Under the pieces are notes generated by a model. That model was not told the origin of the DNA. It saw only the letters and a program-made list of their open reading frames with translations, and searched no databases. Made by a program: the position numbers and the translations under genes. This document shows positions 51,798 to 62,035 of a stretch of 64,000 nt of DNA, piece after piece (positions within the stretch are counted from its first letter, which is position 1; every line of letters starts with the position of its first letter). Source of the stretch: Caloramator sp. mosi_1 (GTDB taxonomy: Bacteria > Bacillota > Clostridia > Clostridiales > Caloramatoraceae); NCBI RefSeq assembly GCF_028622835.1, contig NZ_CP117677.1, positions 2,528,820 to 2,592,819 of the forward strand. The letters are read 5' to 3'.

Positions 51798-52170
51798 ATA
51801 CAAATATCATAATGGAAAACAAATTATCTTTATTAAAAGTATCAGAGATATTATCAAAACAACTAAAAATAGACGAAAATAAAATATATAGAGCCTTATT
51901 ATATTTAGCACATACAAAAGCATTCGATTTTGAAACCAAAAATAAAAGATTTTACGAAATATAGAGCAACTTGACAGTTTAAAACAAAAATAAACGAAAT
52001 ATTTTCTGATGAAAACAAAGAAAAAAAGAACACTCATATAAACAAAATAATAATGAATATGATAAATCTTATATTGAATTAATTCTATTACTAAATAAAA
52101 AGGCTTAAGTTCAAAAGATATTAATGAAATTATAAAAGAAATTAACAAAATCTATTCTATTAAAAAATAA
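51794..52170 (+). CDS. AT-rich gene of unknown function
   Basis: About 126 residues with breaks near 51965, 52030 and 52100. ATG 51794 has AAGGAGGAATAAAAAGGT upstream. The N-terminus (LSLLKVSEILSKQLKIDENK) resembles a helix-turn-helix-like or winged DNA-binding start; the C-terminal part (NKKGLSSKDINEIIKEINKI) is helical. It ends before a strong terminator. The pair 51535-52170 looks like a small acquired cassette between REP copies. Function unknown. Confidence 0.45.
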
Positions 52171-52187
52171 TTGTAGAAAAATACATT

Positions 52188-52231
52188 AAAAGAGCACAAG
52201 TGCCTAAAACAGGGGGCTTGTGCTCTTTTTT
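52188..52231 (+). terminator. Strong terminator after the AT-rich gene pair
   Basis: AAAAGAGCACAAG and CTTGTGCTCTTTT, a 13-base stem with a 16-base loop, then T-rich sequence. Typical intrinsic terminator on the plus strand. Confidence 0.9.
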
Positions 52232-52537
52232 GTAAAAACCTCTGAAGTTTTATTAGATATTTGCTTAAAAGAAATAGATGACAATTTTATTATAATATTT
52301 GCAACATTTTAACCAATAGTTGTAATTTACTATAACCGCAACCAATATAATTCCTATTTTATTTAAAATTAATACTTTTATTTTACATATTTAATTTGTA
52401 TTATAAAAAATATTTTTATTTATTTTTTAATATCTCACTATAAAAATGTAAATTTCAACTGGGTAAAACTTTTCTTTATTATACTCTTTGAAAAAAAAAC
52501 TGTAGTTGTTATTGTTAATGGAAAATATTTGATGTAT
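52232..52537. other. AT-rich intergenic region
   Basis: No frame or clear site. Over 80% A+T with runs of T and A. It lies between the terminator and the RAYT unit. Confidence 0.4.
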
Positions 52538-52562
52538 TCACCTTTCACCTGGGTGGCACTTT
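52538..52562 (-). repeat. REP-like repeat, copy 6 (RAYT 3' flank)
   Basis: TCACCTTTCACCTGGGTGGC plus ACTT, reverse orientation. It encodes the RAYT C-terminal residues and stop. Confidence 0.88.
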
Positions 52563-53410
52563 TGAGAACTTGCTATTTTGGTTATACTTGATCTACTTAC
52601 GTTTAAAAAGTCTGCTATTTCAATGTGAGAATATTTTTCCTTTAATGCTCTCATAACAAATATATTTTTATCTGTGTCAATTCCTTAGTTTTACATCCTC
52701 CTCTTATATTTTCAACTACCCAGTTAGGTATATTTAATTCTTCCAATATTTCTTCTAATGACTTTTGAACTGGTTTGGTAAATTCATTCTTTAAATCATC
52801 TTCATATAAATCTTTTTCTTTACGTCCTATATATCTTAATAATGTTTCCGATTCCTTTAAGAATAACTTATCGTCTCCATCCATTTCTAATAAATTACGA
52901 TATATTTCAATTGATTTTTTCTGTCTTCACTTAACATATCCAAAATAAAATCAACATTTATAAAGGAATTGATTCCTCTTTTATAAAACCAATGACTACT
53001 CCATAAATACTCATCAATACTATCGCATATATGTGCTCTAATAGGATTTCTATGTATATATCTTAAAGTTGCATATAGCTGACTTTCAGAATCTATCAAG
53101 TTACAGTGATACCTTTTTTCTAATGCGTGACCAGTTCTATCTAATGCTGTATTTAGAAATTTTGCAACTACATTATTTAGATTGAACATAATTGTACTTA
53201 TAGTATCTTTATGTGTTCTCATTAAAAGATGATAATGATTATCCATTATAACATATCCTAACAATTCGTAATCAAATTTTTTATTATATTCCTTGAGCTG
53301 TTTAATTATAAATCTTTTAAAATCATCTTTTTTAATATGTGTTCTTTATTGTTGCATCTAGTTGTTATATGATAAATAGCCCCATCAAAGCAATACCTTT
53401 GTGGCCTCAT
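52538..53410 (-). CDS. REP-associated tyrosine transposase (RAYT, TnpA-REP-like)
   Basis: About 290 residues with breaks near 53345, 52915 and 52678. ATG 53410 (MRPQRYCFDGAIYHITTRC) follows GGAGGTGTTTTT. It is a Y1 HUH nuclease: the metal-binding motif is DNHYHLLMRT (residue about 57) and the catalytic tyrosine is in RYIHRNPIRAH (about 118). An extra C-terminal domain ends in a helix-turn-helix (KYSHIEIADFLNVSRSSI), as in RAYT proteins and unlike compact IS200 transposases. Inverted REP copies bracket the gene at 52538 and 53461, and its last codons (KCHPGER-stop) are REP sequence. It would cut single-stranded REP hairpins. Confidence 0.88.
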
Positions 53411-53460
53411 AAAAACACCTCCAAAATAATTATTACCATTTTTGGATGTGTTATTCATTT

Positions 53461-53502
53461 AAGTGCCACCCAGGTGAAAGGTGACTTGAACCATATTTTG
53501 GA
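53461..53502 (+). repeat. REP-like repeat, copy 7 (RAYT 5' flank)
   Basis: AAGTGCCACCCAGGTGAAAG, then GTGACTTGAACCATATTTTGG. Opposite in orientation to copy 6, so RAYT is enclosed by an inverted pair, 51 bases upstream of its start. Confidence 0.88.
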
Positions 53503-53644
53503 ATAAATTTAACAATATTTATTGCATATATTACGACTTTAAATTCAATAAAACACATATCAAAATAATCTATTTTTTAACGTGGAAATTTTATTAATAT
53601 TAAAAAACACAGATTGTTGACAAATATAAAAGTTTCTCTAAATA

Positions 53645-53883
53645 TGAAATAGCACCTTGTAAGGATTTACATTGCCTTTTCAAGCACTTTAGATAATCAT
53701 ATCTTTAGACTTTAAAAAGTACATAATTCGGCATACGATGTGCAAGCCGTGCGACCCTCAAGGACGAGGTATCACAAGGATAACACCTTTTAAAAAAAGA
53801 AAAGCTTAGACTTAATTAGGCCATAGAAGATATGACAAGAAATCCTTCAAAGGACTAATATTATCTATACTTCTTCAATAGTC
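53645..53883 (-). repeat. MITE-like repeat, decayed copy 3
   Basis: It matches 44791-45063 in the same direction with many changes: CACCTTGTAAGGATT, AATTCGGCATACGATGTGC, CCCTCAAGGACGAGG, AAGAAAAGCTTAGACTTA and ATCCTTCAAAGGACTAAT. It sits inside a segment bracketed by opposed REP copies (53461 and 53932). Confidence 0.65.
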
Positions 53884-53931
53884 TGAAAAAATATACGTTT
53901 TTACTTATTTTGTGGTAATAACTGGTTCTAT

Positions 53932-53955
53932 TCACTTTTCACCTGGGTGGCACTT
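53932..53955 (-). repeat. REP-like repeat, copy 8
   Basis: TCACTTTTCACCTGGGTGGC plus ACTT, preceded by TGGTAATAACTGGTTCTAT, the same second-block variant as copy 9. Confidence 0.85.
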
Positions 53956-54250
53956 AGGTGAAAGTAAAAATCCTCCACAAATATTGTAGAGGATTTTTAC
54001 AAAATTTTAACTTCTGAAGTTGGTTTTGGTGTTTGTTATGAATTTAGGGGTTTGGTTTTAAGCTAGATATACCTATTGAGGTGTTGACATTTTATTTTTA
54101 CACAGCCTCCTATCTAGCTGAACAATGATGTTTACATTTTTAATTATTGACCTAATAATTTTACTTTATACATAACACATTTATTTTTTATATAAAATTT
54201 TCTACACAATTGGTACACTCACATCTTACCTAAATTTACAAATAAAACTA
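53956..54250. other. Intergenic region, no gene seen
   Basis: It contains a weak hairpin around 53970-54000 (AATCCTCCACAAATATTGTAGAGGATTT), possibly a terminator. Otherwise AT-rich with no frame. Confidence 0.4.
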
Positions 54251-54254
54251 AACT

Positions 54255-54590
54255 AATAAACACCTAAACTTCAACCACCTACAAAGGTGGATGACTTCCT
54301 GCTTCCACGACTTCTTAACCTCAGTCTCAACAGGCGTAACTTTGTGGAGTTCCTATCCTAGATGCAAATAGTATCTGTTGCCTTTAATTTCTGAATATTT
54401 TACTCTAGAAGGCAAAAACTAATCGTTTGGTTTTAGCATTTAGAACTTTTCAATTTCTCCCTGAGCCTTTTATTTCCATTTGTCAAAGAAATTTCATACT
54501 TATAGTATAGAACAAAACCAAAACCTTGTCAGTTCATCTTACCACTTATAGAAGTAGGTGACTTCTATCGCTGATTAGTTAAAATTAACT
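54255..54590 (-). mobile_element. IS200/IS605 relic with left end and tnpB 3' end (copy C3)
   Basis: On the minus strand it starts CTAATCAGCGATAGAAGTCA and CCTACTTCTATAAGTGG, the left end shared with copy C2. It ends with ACGCCTGTTGAGACTGAGGT, a stretch whose translation TPVETEVKKSWKQE resembles a TnpB C-terminus, and the right-end hairpin CCACCTTTGTAGGTGG. The middle of the element, including any tnpA, is gone. It is of a somewhat different subtype on the right from C1 and C2. Confidence 0.6.
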
Positions 54591-54735
54591 AACAAATTTT
54601 TAGTTAATCCACCCTATAATTAAAAGCTTCAAAGTTCTTATTATAAAATTTTATTTGCTTAAAATAATTAATATTCAATTATTACTCATAAAACATAATA
54701 TACATTTTTCACTTATTCTATGGTAATAATTGGTT

Positions 54736-56141
54736 CTATTCACCTTTCACCTGGGTGGCACTTAGGTGGTAGATTGCATTCGCATAAATCTTTGTACAAG
54801 CAATTAAATCATCAATTAAAATGTATTCATTCGCCTGATGTACCACATCTTCTCTACCTGGGAATAGTGGGCCAAAGGCTACTATATTAGGCATCTCCTT
54901 TGCGTAGGTTCCCCACCTATTGCAATCGGTTCACATCTTTCTCCTACATAATCCTCATATACCTTCATAAGCTTCTTTATAAGCTCGTGTTCCTTTGAAA
55001 AATATAAAGGTGCCTGATGTTCAAAGTTTTCTACTCTAATTCCGTATTCCTTTATTCTTTCATTAAATGGATTCATCATATCCTCAAGACTGTATGTAAC
55101 AGGATATCTTAAATTTAGTCCAACCCTTACTCCCTTTTCATTTAAATCTATAGTTCCAAGGTTAAAGGAAAGCTTGCCTGATGGCTCATCCTCTAAGTAA
55201 ACTCCAAAACTTCTTCCATCTGTTTCAAATCCTACGTATTTATTTAAAAAGTCAATAAAATTCTTAACGTCACTTTCATCAAAATTCATCTTTCCTAATA
55301 AATTCATCATCTTCATTACGGCATTTTCACCAAGCTCTGGTGTGCTTCCGTGAGCAGACACTCCATACACTTTAATAACTATCTCATTTCCCGTTACTTC
55401 AAACTCAACTTTATCCCCTGTCTCTTCCAAATGTTTAAATATAACAGACTGTATATACTCAATATCCCCTTCAAGCTTTGCCTCACAATAGTCTGGTACC
55501 ATATTTACCCTCTGTCCGCCTTTTACATACTCTATCTTTATATTTTCAGGTCTTCTACTAAAATCCTTTACAATATCAAATACCGTAAGTCCCTTCTCAG
55601 CAAAAATCAAAGGAAACTCAGCATCTGGTGTAAATCCTAAAACTGGAGGCTTCTCAAACCTATTGTAGTACTCAATATCCTTTGAGCCTGTCTCTTCATT
55701 TGTTCCAAATATAATCCTAACCCTTCTATCAAGCTTAATTCCTAACTCCTTAATAGCATAAAGCCCGTAAAGTGCCGCTATGATTGGCCCCTTATCATCC
55801 ATTGTCCCTCTTGCATAAATCTTTCCATCGTGTATCTGTGCTCCATAGGGTGGATACATCCATCCATCTCCCTCTGGAACTACATCAAGATGTCCTAAAA
55901 CTGCAACATAATCCTCTCCATCACCATATTCTGCATATCCCACATATCCGTCAAGATTTACTGTCTTAAATCCTAATCTTTCAGATAGCTTCAAGGCATA
56001 ATCTAAAGCTTCAGCCACACCTTCACCAAAGGGCTTACCTTCCTTTGCTTCCCCCTCAACACTTTTAATTCTGCAAATCTCCTGTGTACTTTTAACAATC
56101 TCATCCTTCAGCTCATCAATTTTTTTAAACAGCCTCTCCAT
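54736..56141 (-). CDS. pepV: Dipeptidase PepV (M20 metallopeptidase)
   Basis: Cytoplasmic zinc dipeptidase. About 468 residues with one break near 54910 (GGGG). ATG 56141 (MERLFKKIDELKDEIV) follows GGAGGTGTTTTT; the open frame further upstream is only REP sequence. Metal/catalytic landmarks are VAVLGHLDVVPEGDGW, ARGTMDDKGP, FGTNEETGSKD and FTPDAEFP; the lid domain follows, then AIGGGTYAKEMPN. The normal end is near KIYANAIYHL; the last residues, SATQVKGE, and the stop come from a REP copy read in a different frame from the other genes. REP copies flank both ends. Confidence 0.92.
54741..54763 (-). repeat. REP-like repeat, copy 9
   Basis: CACCTTTCACCTGGGTGGCA plus CTT, preceded by ATGGTAATAATTGGTTCTAT. 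It forms the end of pepV. Confidence 0.88.
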
Positions 56142-56158
56142 AAAAACACCTCCTATAT

Positions 56159-56220
56159 AAGTGCCACCCAGGTGAAATGTTACTTTACCCATTTATTTCC
56201 ATATCTTCACCCAGGTGGCT
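56159..56220. repeat. REP-like inverted pair (copy 10 plus decayed partner)
   Basis: Forward AAGTGCCACCCAGGTGAAAT at 56159 faces TTCACCCAGGTGGCT at 56206 across CCATTTATTTCCATAT. It lies between the murJ stop and the pepV start and could fold as one long hairpin acting as a terminator for murJ. Confidence 0.8.
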
Positions 56221-56228
56221 AATATCCC

Positions 56229-57793
56229 TTATTTACGTCTCTTTCTAATCATTTTAATTGCATCCTGTAGTTCTTCCATCTTTAATAAGTATGCACAAAC
56301 AACATAAACAATTACACCTATTCCAATAGATACACCTACATTTATTAGCTGTGCAAGCTTTGAGACATTACCTAAAACTCTTTCAATCCCTAAACTTGTA
56401 AGGTATACAGCTATACCCATTGCAATTGAAGATAAAATTGACTTCGACAAAGACATCAAAACTTCCTTTGTTCTAAGTCCATTTATCTTCTTTCCAAGTA
56501 TTCTATATAAAACTATCATTTGAAGTACTGCCGCAAGTGAGTTAGAAAGTGCAATTCCACCTATTGCTAAACTACTAAATTTTACAAACAATAGATTTAA
56601 AGTAATATTAAATAAAACTATACCAGCACCAATCTTAACTGGAGTCTTTGTATCCTGCATAGAATAAAAGGATCTAATCAATACAGGAACTGCACATTGA
56701 CCTAAAATACCTATTGCATAAAAAATAAGTGCAAAGGCTGTAACAAGTACATCCTGTTCTGTAAACTTACCTGTCTTGAAAAGAAGCCTTACTATTGGTT
56801 TGTTTAGCACCATAAGTCCAACAGACGCAGGTACTGTAATAAATATAAGAGTTCTTAATCCTTGTGATATAACCGCCTTATATTCATCAAACTCTTTTCT
56901 TGCGATATGAGCATTTAATATAGGAAATACCGCGGTTGATACACTTGCACCAAATATACCAACAGGAAGCATCATTATTCTTTGTGCATAACGTAAACCA
57001 GTTATGCTACCTTGATCTAATATAGATGCTATATTTTGATTTACTACAAGATTAATTCTAAGTATTGCAAGCCCTAATATTGCAGGCCCCATTAGTCTAA
57101 TCATTCTCTTATAGCCTTCATTTTTGTATTTAGCTCTAACCTAAACCTCTTTCCTACCTTAACAAAATTAGGTATCTGAATACCAAAATTTAAAAACGCA
57201 CCAAATATAACTCCAGCCGCAAGGCCAAATATTCCAAACTTGCCACCAAGAACTATTGCACCTAAGATTATACCAACATTATACATAACTGGTCCAAGTG
57301 CAGGTGCCGTAAATATCTTATATGAATTTAAAACCCCCATTGAAAGACCAGCACAAACAGCAAAGCTAACTGAAACCGTCATAAAACGAGTAAGTTTTAC
57401 CGTTAATGTATATGTTGCAGGATCCTTAGCATTTCCTATTGCAACAAGTGGAATTAAGTACTTTGCGAAGGCATAATATAAAATATTAAATATAACGATA
57501 AAAATCAATGCTACTGTAATAAAAGTATTTGCAGCCTTCCAAGCTCCCTCTTCATCATCCTTTGCAAGGTGTTCATTAAAAACAGGCATAAAGCCAGAAC
57601 TTAAGGCTCCAACTACTAAAAGGTCGTACATTACATCAGGTATCGTAAAGGCCGCAAAGAAAGCATCCGTTACAGAGTTTCTCCCAAATACCTTTGCAAT
57701 AATCATTTCCCTAATAAATCCTAAAAATCTTGATAATAAATTTATTATCATTAAAATAAAGGTAGTCTTTTTTATATTACTCTGCCTTGACAT
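56229..57793 (-). CDS. murJ: Lipid II flippase MurJ
   Basis: Polytopic MOP/MATE-superfamily protein, about 520 residues with 14 transmembrane stretches and one break near 57108. It moves lipid II, or a related lipid-linked unit, across the membrane. It opens KKTTFILMIINLLSRFLGFI and REMIIAKVFGRNSVTDAFFA, the family signature; later NQNIASILDQGSITGLRYA and RIMMLPVGIFGASVSTAVFP. It is the last gene of the surface-polymer operon, 36 bases after tagA. It could serve the operon's polymer rather than peptidoglycan. Confidence 0.93.
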
Positions 57794-57829
57794 CGTCTTC
57801 TCCTTTCCGTTTAATTTAAATTATTATTC

Positions 57830-58549
57830 TTATTTACTTCTACTAAAGAGAACTTCAAACAAAAACTTAGGAAGAACCATCATTCTCTTATATCTCCAAG
57901 GCTCTTTAATAAGCCTATACATCCATTCAAGCCCAATCTTTTGCATCCACTCAGGTGCCCTCTTTATATTACCACAAATAACATCATAACTTCCACCTAC
58001 ACCCATTAAAAGTGGAACACCTAATCTTTCCATATTTCGCTTTATAAACAACTCCTGTTTTGGACTTCCCATAGCTACAAATAATACATCAGGAGACTTT
58101 GATTTTATATAGTCAATTACTTCATCTTCACTTTCAAAGTATCCATCTCTAACCCCAGCAATATTAAGCCCCTTATACCTTTCCTTTAGTATCTCAGCAG
58201 CCTTTTCAGCAACACCAGGTTTTGCACCAAGTAAAAACACTCTATATCCCTTTTCAGCTGATCGTTTACAAATATTGTTCATTAAATCAATTCCAGTTAC
58301 TCTTTTTCTTATTCTTCCACCCTTAAGTCTTGATGCAATAAGTACTCCAACTCCATCTGGAATTTTAAGCCTTGCACTATTAAGAAGTGCTTTTAAACCT
58401 TCATCCTCTTTTGCCTTCATTATCTTTTCTGGATTTATTGCTACCACAAAGCTTGGCTCTCTTTCTTCAATTATTCTATCAACCTCTTCAAGTGCCTCCT
58501 GCATATCAATTGCACAAACCTCTACTCCAAAGTATTTTTCTATATGCAT
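57830..58549 (-). CDS. tagA: WecG/TagA/CpsF-family N-acetylmannosaminyltransferase
   Basis: GT26 enzyme of 239 residues adding ManNAc-type sugar to a lipid-linked GlcNAc. I take ATG 58549 because AAAAGGAGACAAATAGT lies just before it. As sequenced, the frame runs on from the preceding GT4 gene; one extra A at 58563-58566 would end that gene at TAG four bases before this ATG. Landmarks: VVAINPEKIMKAKED, IPDGVGVLIASRLKGG, RVTGIDLMNNIC, FVAMGSPKQELFI, GVGGSYDVICGNIKRAP and WMYRLIKEPWRYKRM. Its neighbours wecC-like and tagO fit a ManNAc or ManNAcA polymer. Confidence 0.88.
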   Translation of the reverse strand: MHIEKYFGVEVCAIDMQEALEEVDRIIEEREPSFVVAINPEKIMKAKEDEGLKALLNSARLKIPDGVGVLIASRLKGGRIRKRVTGIDLMNNICKRSAEKGYRVFLLGAKPGVAEKAAEILKERYKGLNIAGVRDGYFESEDEVIDYIKSKSPDVLFVAMGSPKQELFIKRNMERLGVPLLMGVGGSYDVICGNIKRAPEWMQKIGLEWMYRLIKEPWRYKRMMVLPKFLFEVLFSRSK

Positions 58550-58550
58550 A

Positions 58551-59676
58551 CTATTTGTCTCCTTTTCTATAGCTTTAGTTATTTTTTCATATGCATCTAA
58601 ATATAAATTTGCCATATTTTCGATTGAATAATTACGTGAAGCATCTTCATAAAGTTTTTCACCTAATGTTATTGCTGTGTTTTTATTTTCAATTAAATAT
58701 TTTATATTTTTATATAAATTTATTACATCTCCTGCTTCAAATAAGAGACCATTTTGACCATCTACAACTATTCTAGAAACCCCACCTACATTCGATGCAA
58801 CAACCGTCTTTTTATATTTTGCAGCTTCTAAAACAACAAGCGGAAAGCTCTCTGAATAGGATGTAAGTAAAGTAAAATCTGAAATAGCTACAAACTCATC
58901 TGGTTTTGTAAATCCAGTAAATAATACATTGTTATTTAAACCTAATTCATTAACCTTACTTTTAATGTCATTCATTATTGGGCCGTCTCCAACAAGTATA
59001 AAAAGAGGATTATATCCATCATCTACTATTTTTTTCGCTGCATCTAATAAAATACTATGTCCCTTTATTGGATGCATTCTTGCTGTCATTGTTATATAAG
59101 CATCATATCCATTTATTTCATATTTATTTAAAATACTATTTTTGTCTACATTGATTACATCATTAAAATCTATACCATTATAAACTACATTTATTTTTTC
59201 TTCATTAAACCCTCTATTAATAAGCATATCTTTAAAACTATTTGAAACTGCAATATATCCATCAAAATTCTTTAAAACACTTCTATTTATATTGCTGTAA
59301 ATTAAAGTTTTATATTTGTTTCCCTTATAATCACTCATATAATCACTATGTATAGTGGTAAAATAAACCGCTCTATACTTATTCTTCAAAAACTTGCGAC
59401 AAAATTTGCCCTTCCACCGTGACAGTTTATAATATCTATTTTTTTATCTTCACATAATCTCTTAATTTTTTCAACTATTGTTAAATCAAACCTCTTATTT
59501 TGTTTTATTAAAACTACATCAAGATTTAATGCCTTTGCTTCCTTGTATAGGTCTCCCTCAATAAAACAAACAATTGTATTATTTATACCTCTCCTTTTAA
59601 ACTCTAAGGAAAGGGTCAAAAGATGTACTTTTGACCCTCCTCTTTCTCCGCCACTTATAATATGAAGTACGTTCAT
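58551..59676 (-). CDS. GT4-family glycosyltransferase
   Basis: About 375 residues, with a break near 59390 (AAAAA). ATG 59676 (MNVLHIISGGERGGSKVHLL) follows GGAGGTTACT. The GT-B fold shows an N-terminal GGERGGSK phosphate-binding loop, AVSNSFKDMLI, VVYNGIDF, LVGDGPIMNDI, and the C-terminal nucleotide-sugar motif SYSESFPLVVLEAAKYKKTV. It adds a sugar inside the cell during surface-polymer assembly; the sugar is unknown. The apparent fusion with tagA is probably artificial. Confidence 0.87.
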
Positions 59677-59687
59677 AGTAACCTCCA

Positions 59688-61002
59688 TCATATCTTCATA
59701 AGCTTAATACCGTATTGATTTAGCTTCTCCTCTTTTCCATCGAATAGGTTTCTTGTATCTAATATAACTGTTCCTCTATTTATAACCTCAAAATACTTTT
59801 CATCAAAATTATCATAATCTGACTGTTTTGCAAGAACCATAATTGCATCCTTATCCTTTAGGGCATCTACTATATTGCCTACCTTAAAATCATATTCAGT
59901 TGGTACAGCACTGTCATAGGCTGAAACTAAAGCTCCTCTTCTTTCAAGTATCTTTATAATCTCAATTGGAGGGCTTATTCTATCATCGTTTGAATAATCC
60001 TTCATTGCAATACCTAATATTCCAACCTTTGCACCCTCTAATGTTTTTCCTTCCTTTAAAAGCATTGTCTCTAACATATTAACCATTATATTAGGAAGAT
60101 TGCTATTTTTCATTCTTGCCAATTTTAATAAATCTAAATCAACATTAAGCTCTCTTGCCTTTGGTTCTAAGTAATGGTAAGCATTTGGTATGCAGTATCC
60201 ACCAACTCCAGGTCCTGGTGTTAAAAGGTTTACTCTCTTATGTGTATTTGCTACCTTTATAACTTCATAAATATCTATTCCAAGTGCCTCTGTAAATCTT
60301 GCAAACTCCTGAACCATTGCTATATTTACATCTCTTTGTACATTTTCAAATACCTTTGAAGTTTCAACTATCTTCATATCGCTTGCAACAATAACATCAG
60401 TTTTACATACAACCTCTAAAAGTTCCTTTGCCCTCTTTGCACTTTCTTCATTTATTCCCGCAACTATTGTTGGCATATAGGCAAATTCATAAAAGCCTTT
60501 CCTTCTGCAATTCTTTCTGATGAATAAGCAAGATAAAAATCAACTCCTGCCTTCATTCCTGATTCTTTTTCAAGAATAGGCAATATTTTTTCCTCTGTAG
60601 TTCCAGGAATTACTGTACTTCTTATAACTACAAGATCTCCTCTTTTAAATTTCTACCAATTACACTAACACAACCTAATAAATCACTTAAATCGTGCTCA
60701 CCATTTCTTATTGGTATACCTACAGTTACAACTATATTATTGCAATTTTTAAGTGCTTCCTCCATATTAGTTGTTGCCCTATATCTTCCTGCCTCAAGCT
60801 GTTCCTTTAATATTTCTCTTATTCCCTTACCTTCAAATTCCTCAGTGTGATGTGTTATACCATTGTTTATATCCTTTACAAGTGGTTCTACAACATCTAC
60901 ACCATAAACATTACATCCACGCATTGCAAAGCTTAATGCAAGTGGAAGACCAACAAAACCTTGTCCAAAAACTGCGACATTCTTAAATAGCTCATTGTTC
61001 AT
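59688..61002 (-). CDS. wecC: UDP-N-acetyl-D-mannosaminuronate dehydrogenase-like enzyme
   Basis: Four-electron oxidation of a UDP-HexNAc to the uronic acid. About 438 residues with breaks near 60640 and 60485. ATG 61002 follows AAGGTGATTAAA. N-terminal NAD site [20 protein letters not shown]; the second domain has [17 protein letters not shown] with the catalytic cysteine; the C-terminal UDP-binding domain has [18 protein letters not shown]. The central motif fits the WecC/WbpA group. The epimerase (WecB) that would supply UDP-ManNAc is not in the window, so the exact substrate is unproven. Confidence 0.85.
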
Positions 61003-61017
61003 TTTAATCACCTTTCC

Positions 61018-62018
61018 TTATTTATAAAATTTTCTATAAATCAATAGTAAAGCAAATAATAAGCAAAATATAGCAATTACTACACTACTTAACAATAATT
61101 GTGCCACAATTGATATTATACCAAGAACAATTGAAAAAGCATACATAATTAGTACAGTTTGTTTATGTGAATATCCCTTATCCAAAAGTCTGTGATGGAG
61201 GTGACCTCTGTCTGCCTCCATAATTGGCTTACCATTCAATTTTCTTCTAACTATTGATGATAAAGTATCATATATTGGCACTCCAAAGGCTAATATAGGA
61301 ACAAAAATTGAAAATGCTGTATAATACTTAATTGCTGATAATATTGATATACTAGCAAGCATAAATCCTATAAATTGAGAACCTGTATCACCTAAAAAAT
61401 CTTTGCTGGATTGAAGTTATAATACAAAACCCAATGAAGAACCAGCTAAAGTAATAGTCATAATAGCTGACATATATCTCTTTGTAATCAATGATATAAT
61501 AAATAAAGTAATAGATGCAATTATTCCTGTACCACAAGCTAATCCATCAAGACCATCAATTAAATTCATAGCATTTGTTATGCCAACTACCCAAAGTACC
61601 GTTAATATAATTCCAAAATAACCTATATTAAAATACCTATCGTGTCCAATAAATGGTAAAGAAATTGTCTTAATGTTGATATCATAAAGCAACAATATGC
61701 AGGCAGCAGATATTTGAACTAAAAGCTTAGTAAGTGGTTTTAATGGTTTTATATCATCAATTATACCCATAATAACTATAAAGGTTGCACCCAATAAAAG
61801 TCCTAACATTTTAACATCCATTTTTAAAGTAAAAATAGAAACTATTAAGCAAGAAATATATATTGCTAGTCCTCCCATCCTTGGAATAGGACTTTTATGA
61901 ACTCTTCTATTATCCTTTGGAATATCTATTGCTCCTAATTTATTTGCTAGCTTTATAACATATGGAGTAAATAAAAACTAATAATACAGGATAAAATAAA
62001 AACAACAAAATAGCCCAT
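61018..62018 (-). CDS. tagO: Undecaprenyl-phosphate GlcNAc-1-phosphate transferase (TagO/WecA)
   Basis: Starts polymer synthesis by moving GlcNAc-1-phosphate to undecaprenyl phosphate at the membrane. About 332 residues, some eleven helices, with breaks near 61975 and 61415. ATG 62018 follows TTGAGGTGAAAAT. Motifs: SPIPRMGGLAIYIS, GIIDDIKPLKPLTKLL, NAMNLIDGLDGLACG, FLGDTGSQFIGF and the GlcNAc-specific ADRGHLHHRLLDKG. It sits between the O-antigen-ligase-like gene and wecC, 15 bases from the latter. Confidence 0.93.
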
Positions 62019-62035
62019 ATTTTCACCTCAATTTA

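Noticed and set aside
51807-52148. Hydrophobic frame of 113 aa on the minus strand opposite the AT-rich gene pair
   Set aside because: Its composition is the complement of lysine-rich codons, it has no ribosome binding site, and the plus strand has a coupled, terminator-ended pair.
56142-56192. Longer N-terminus for PepV
   Set aside because: The extra codons are REP repeat and the ribosome binding site; the family start is at 56141.
51234-56220. CRISPR array
   Set aside because: The repeats are short palindromes at irregular spacing and mixed orientation, lying at gene ends, with no spacers of constant length and no cas genes.
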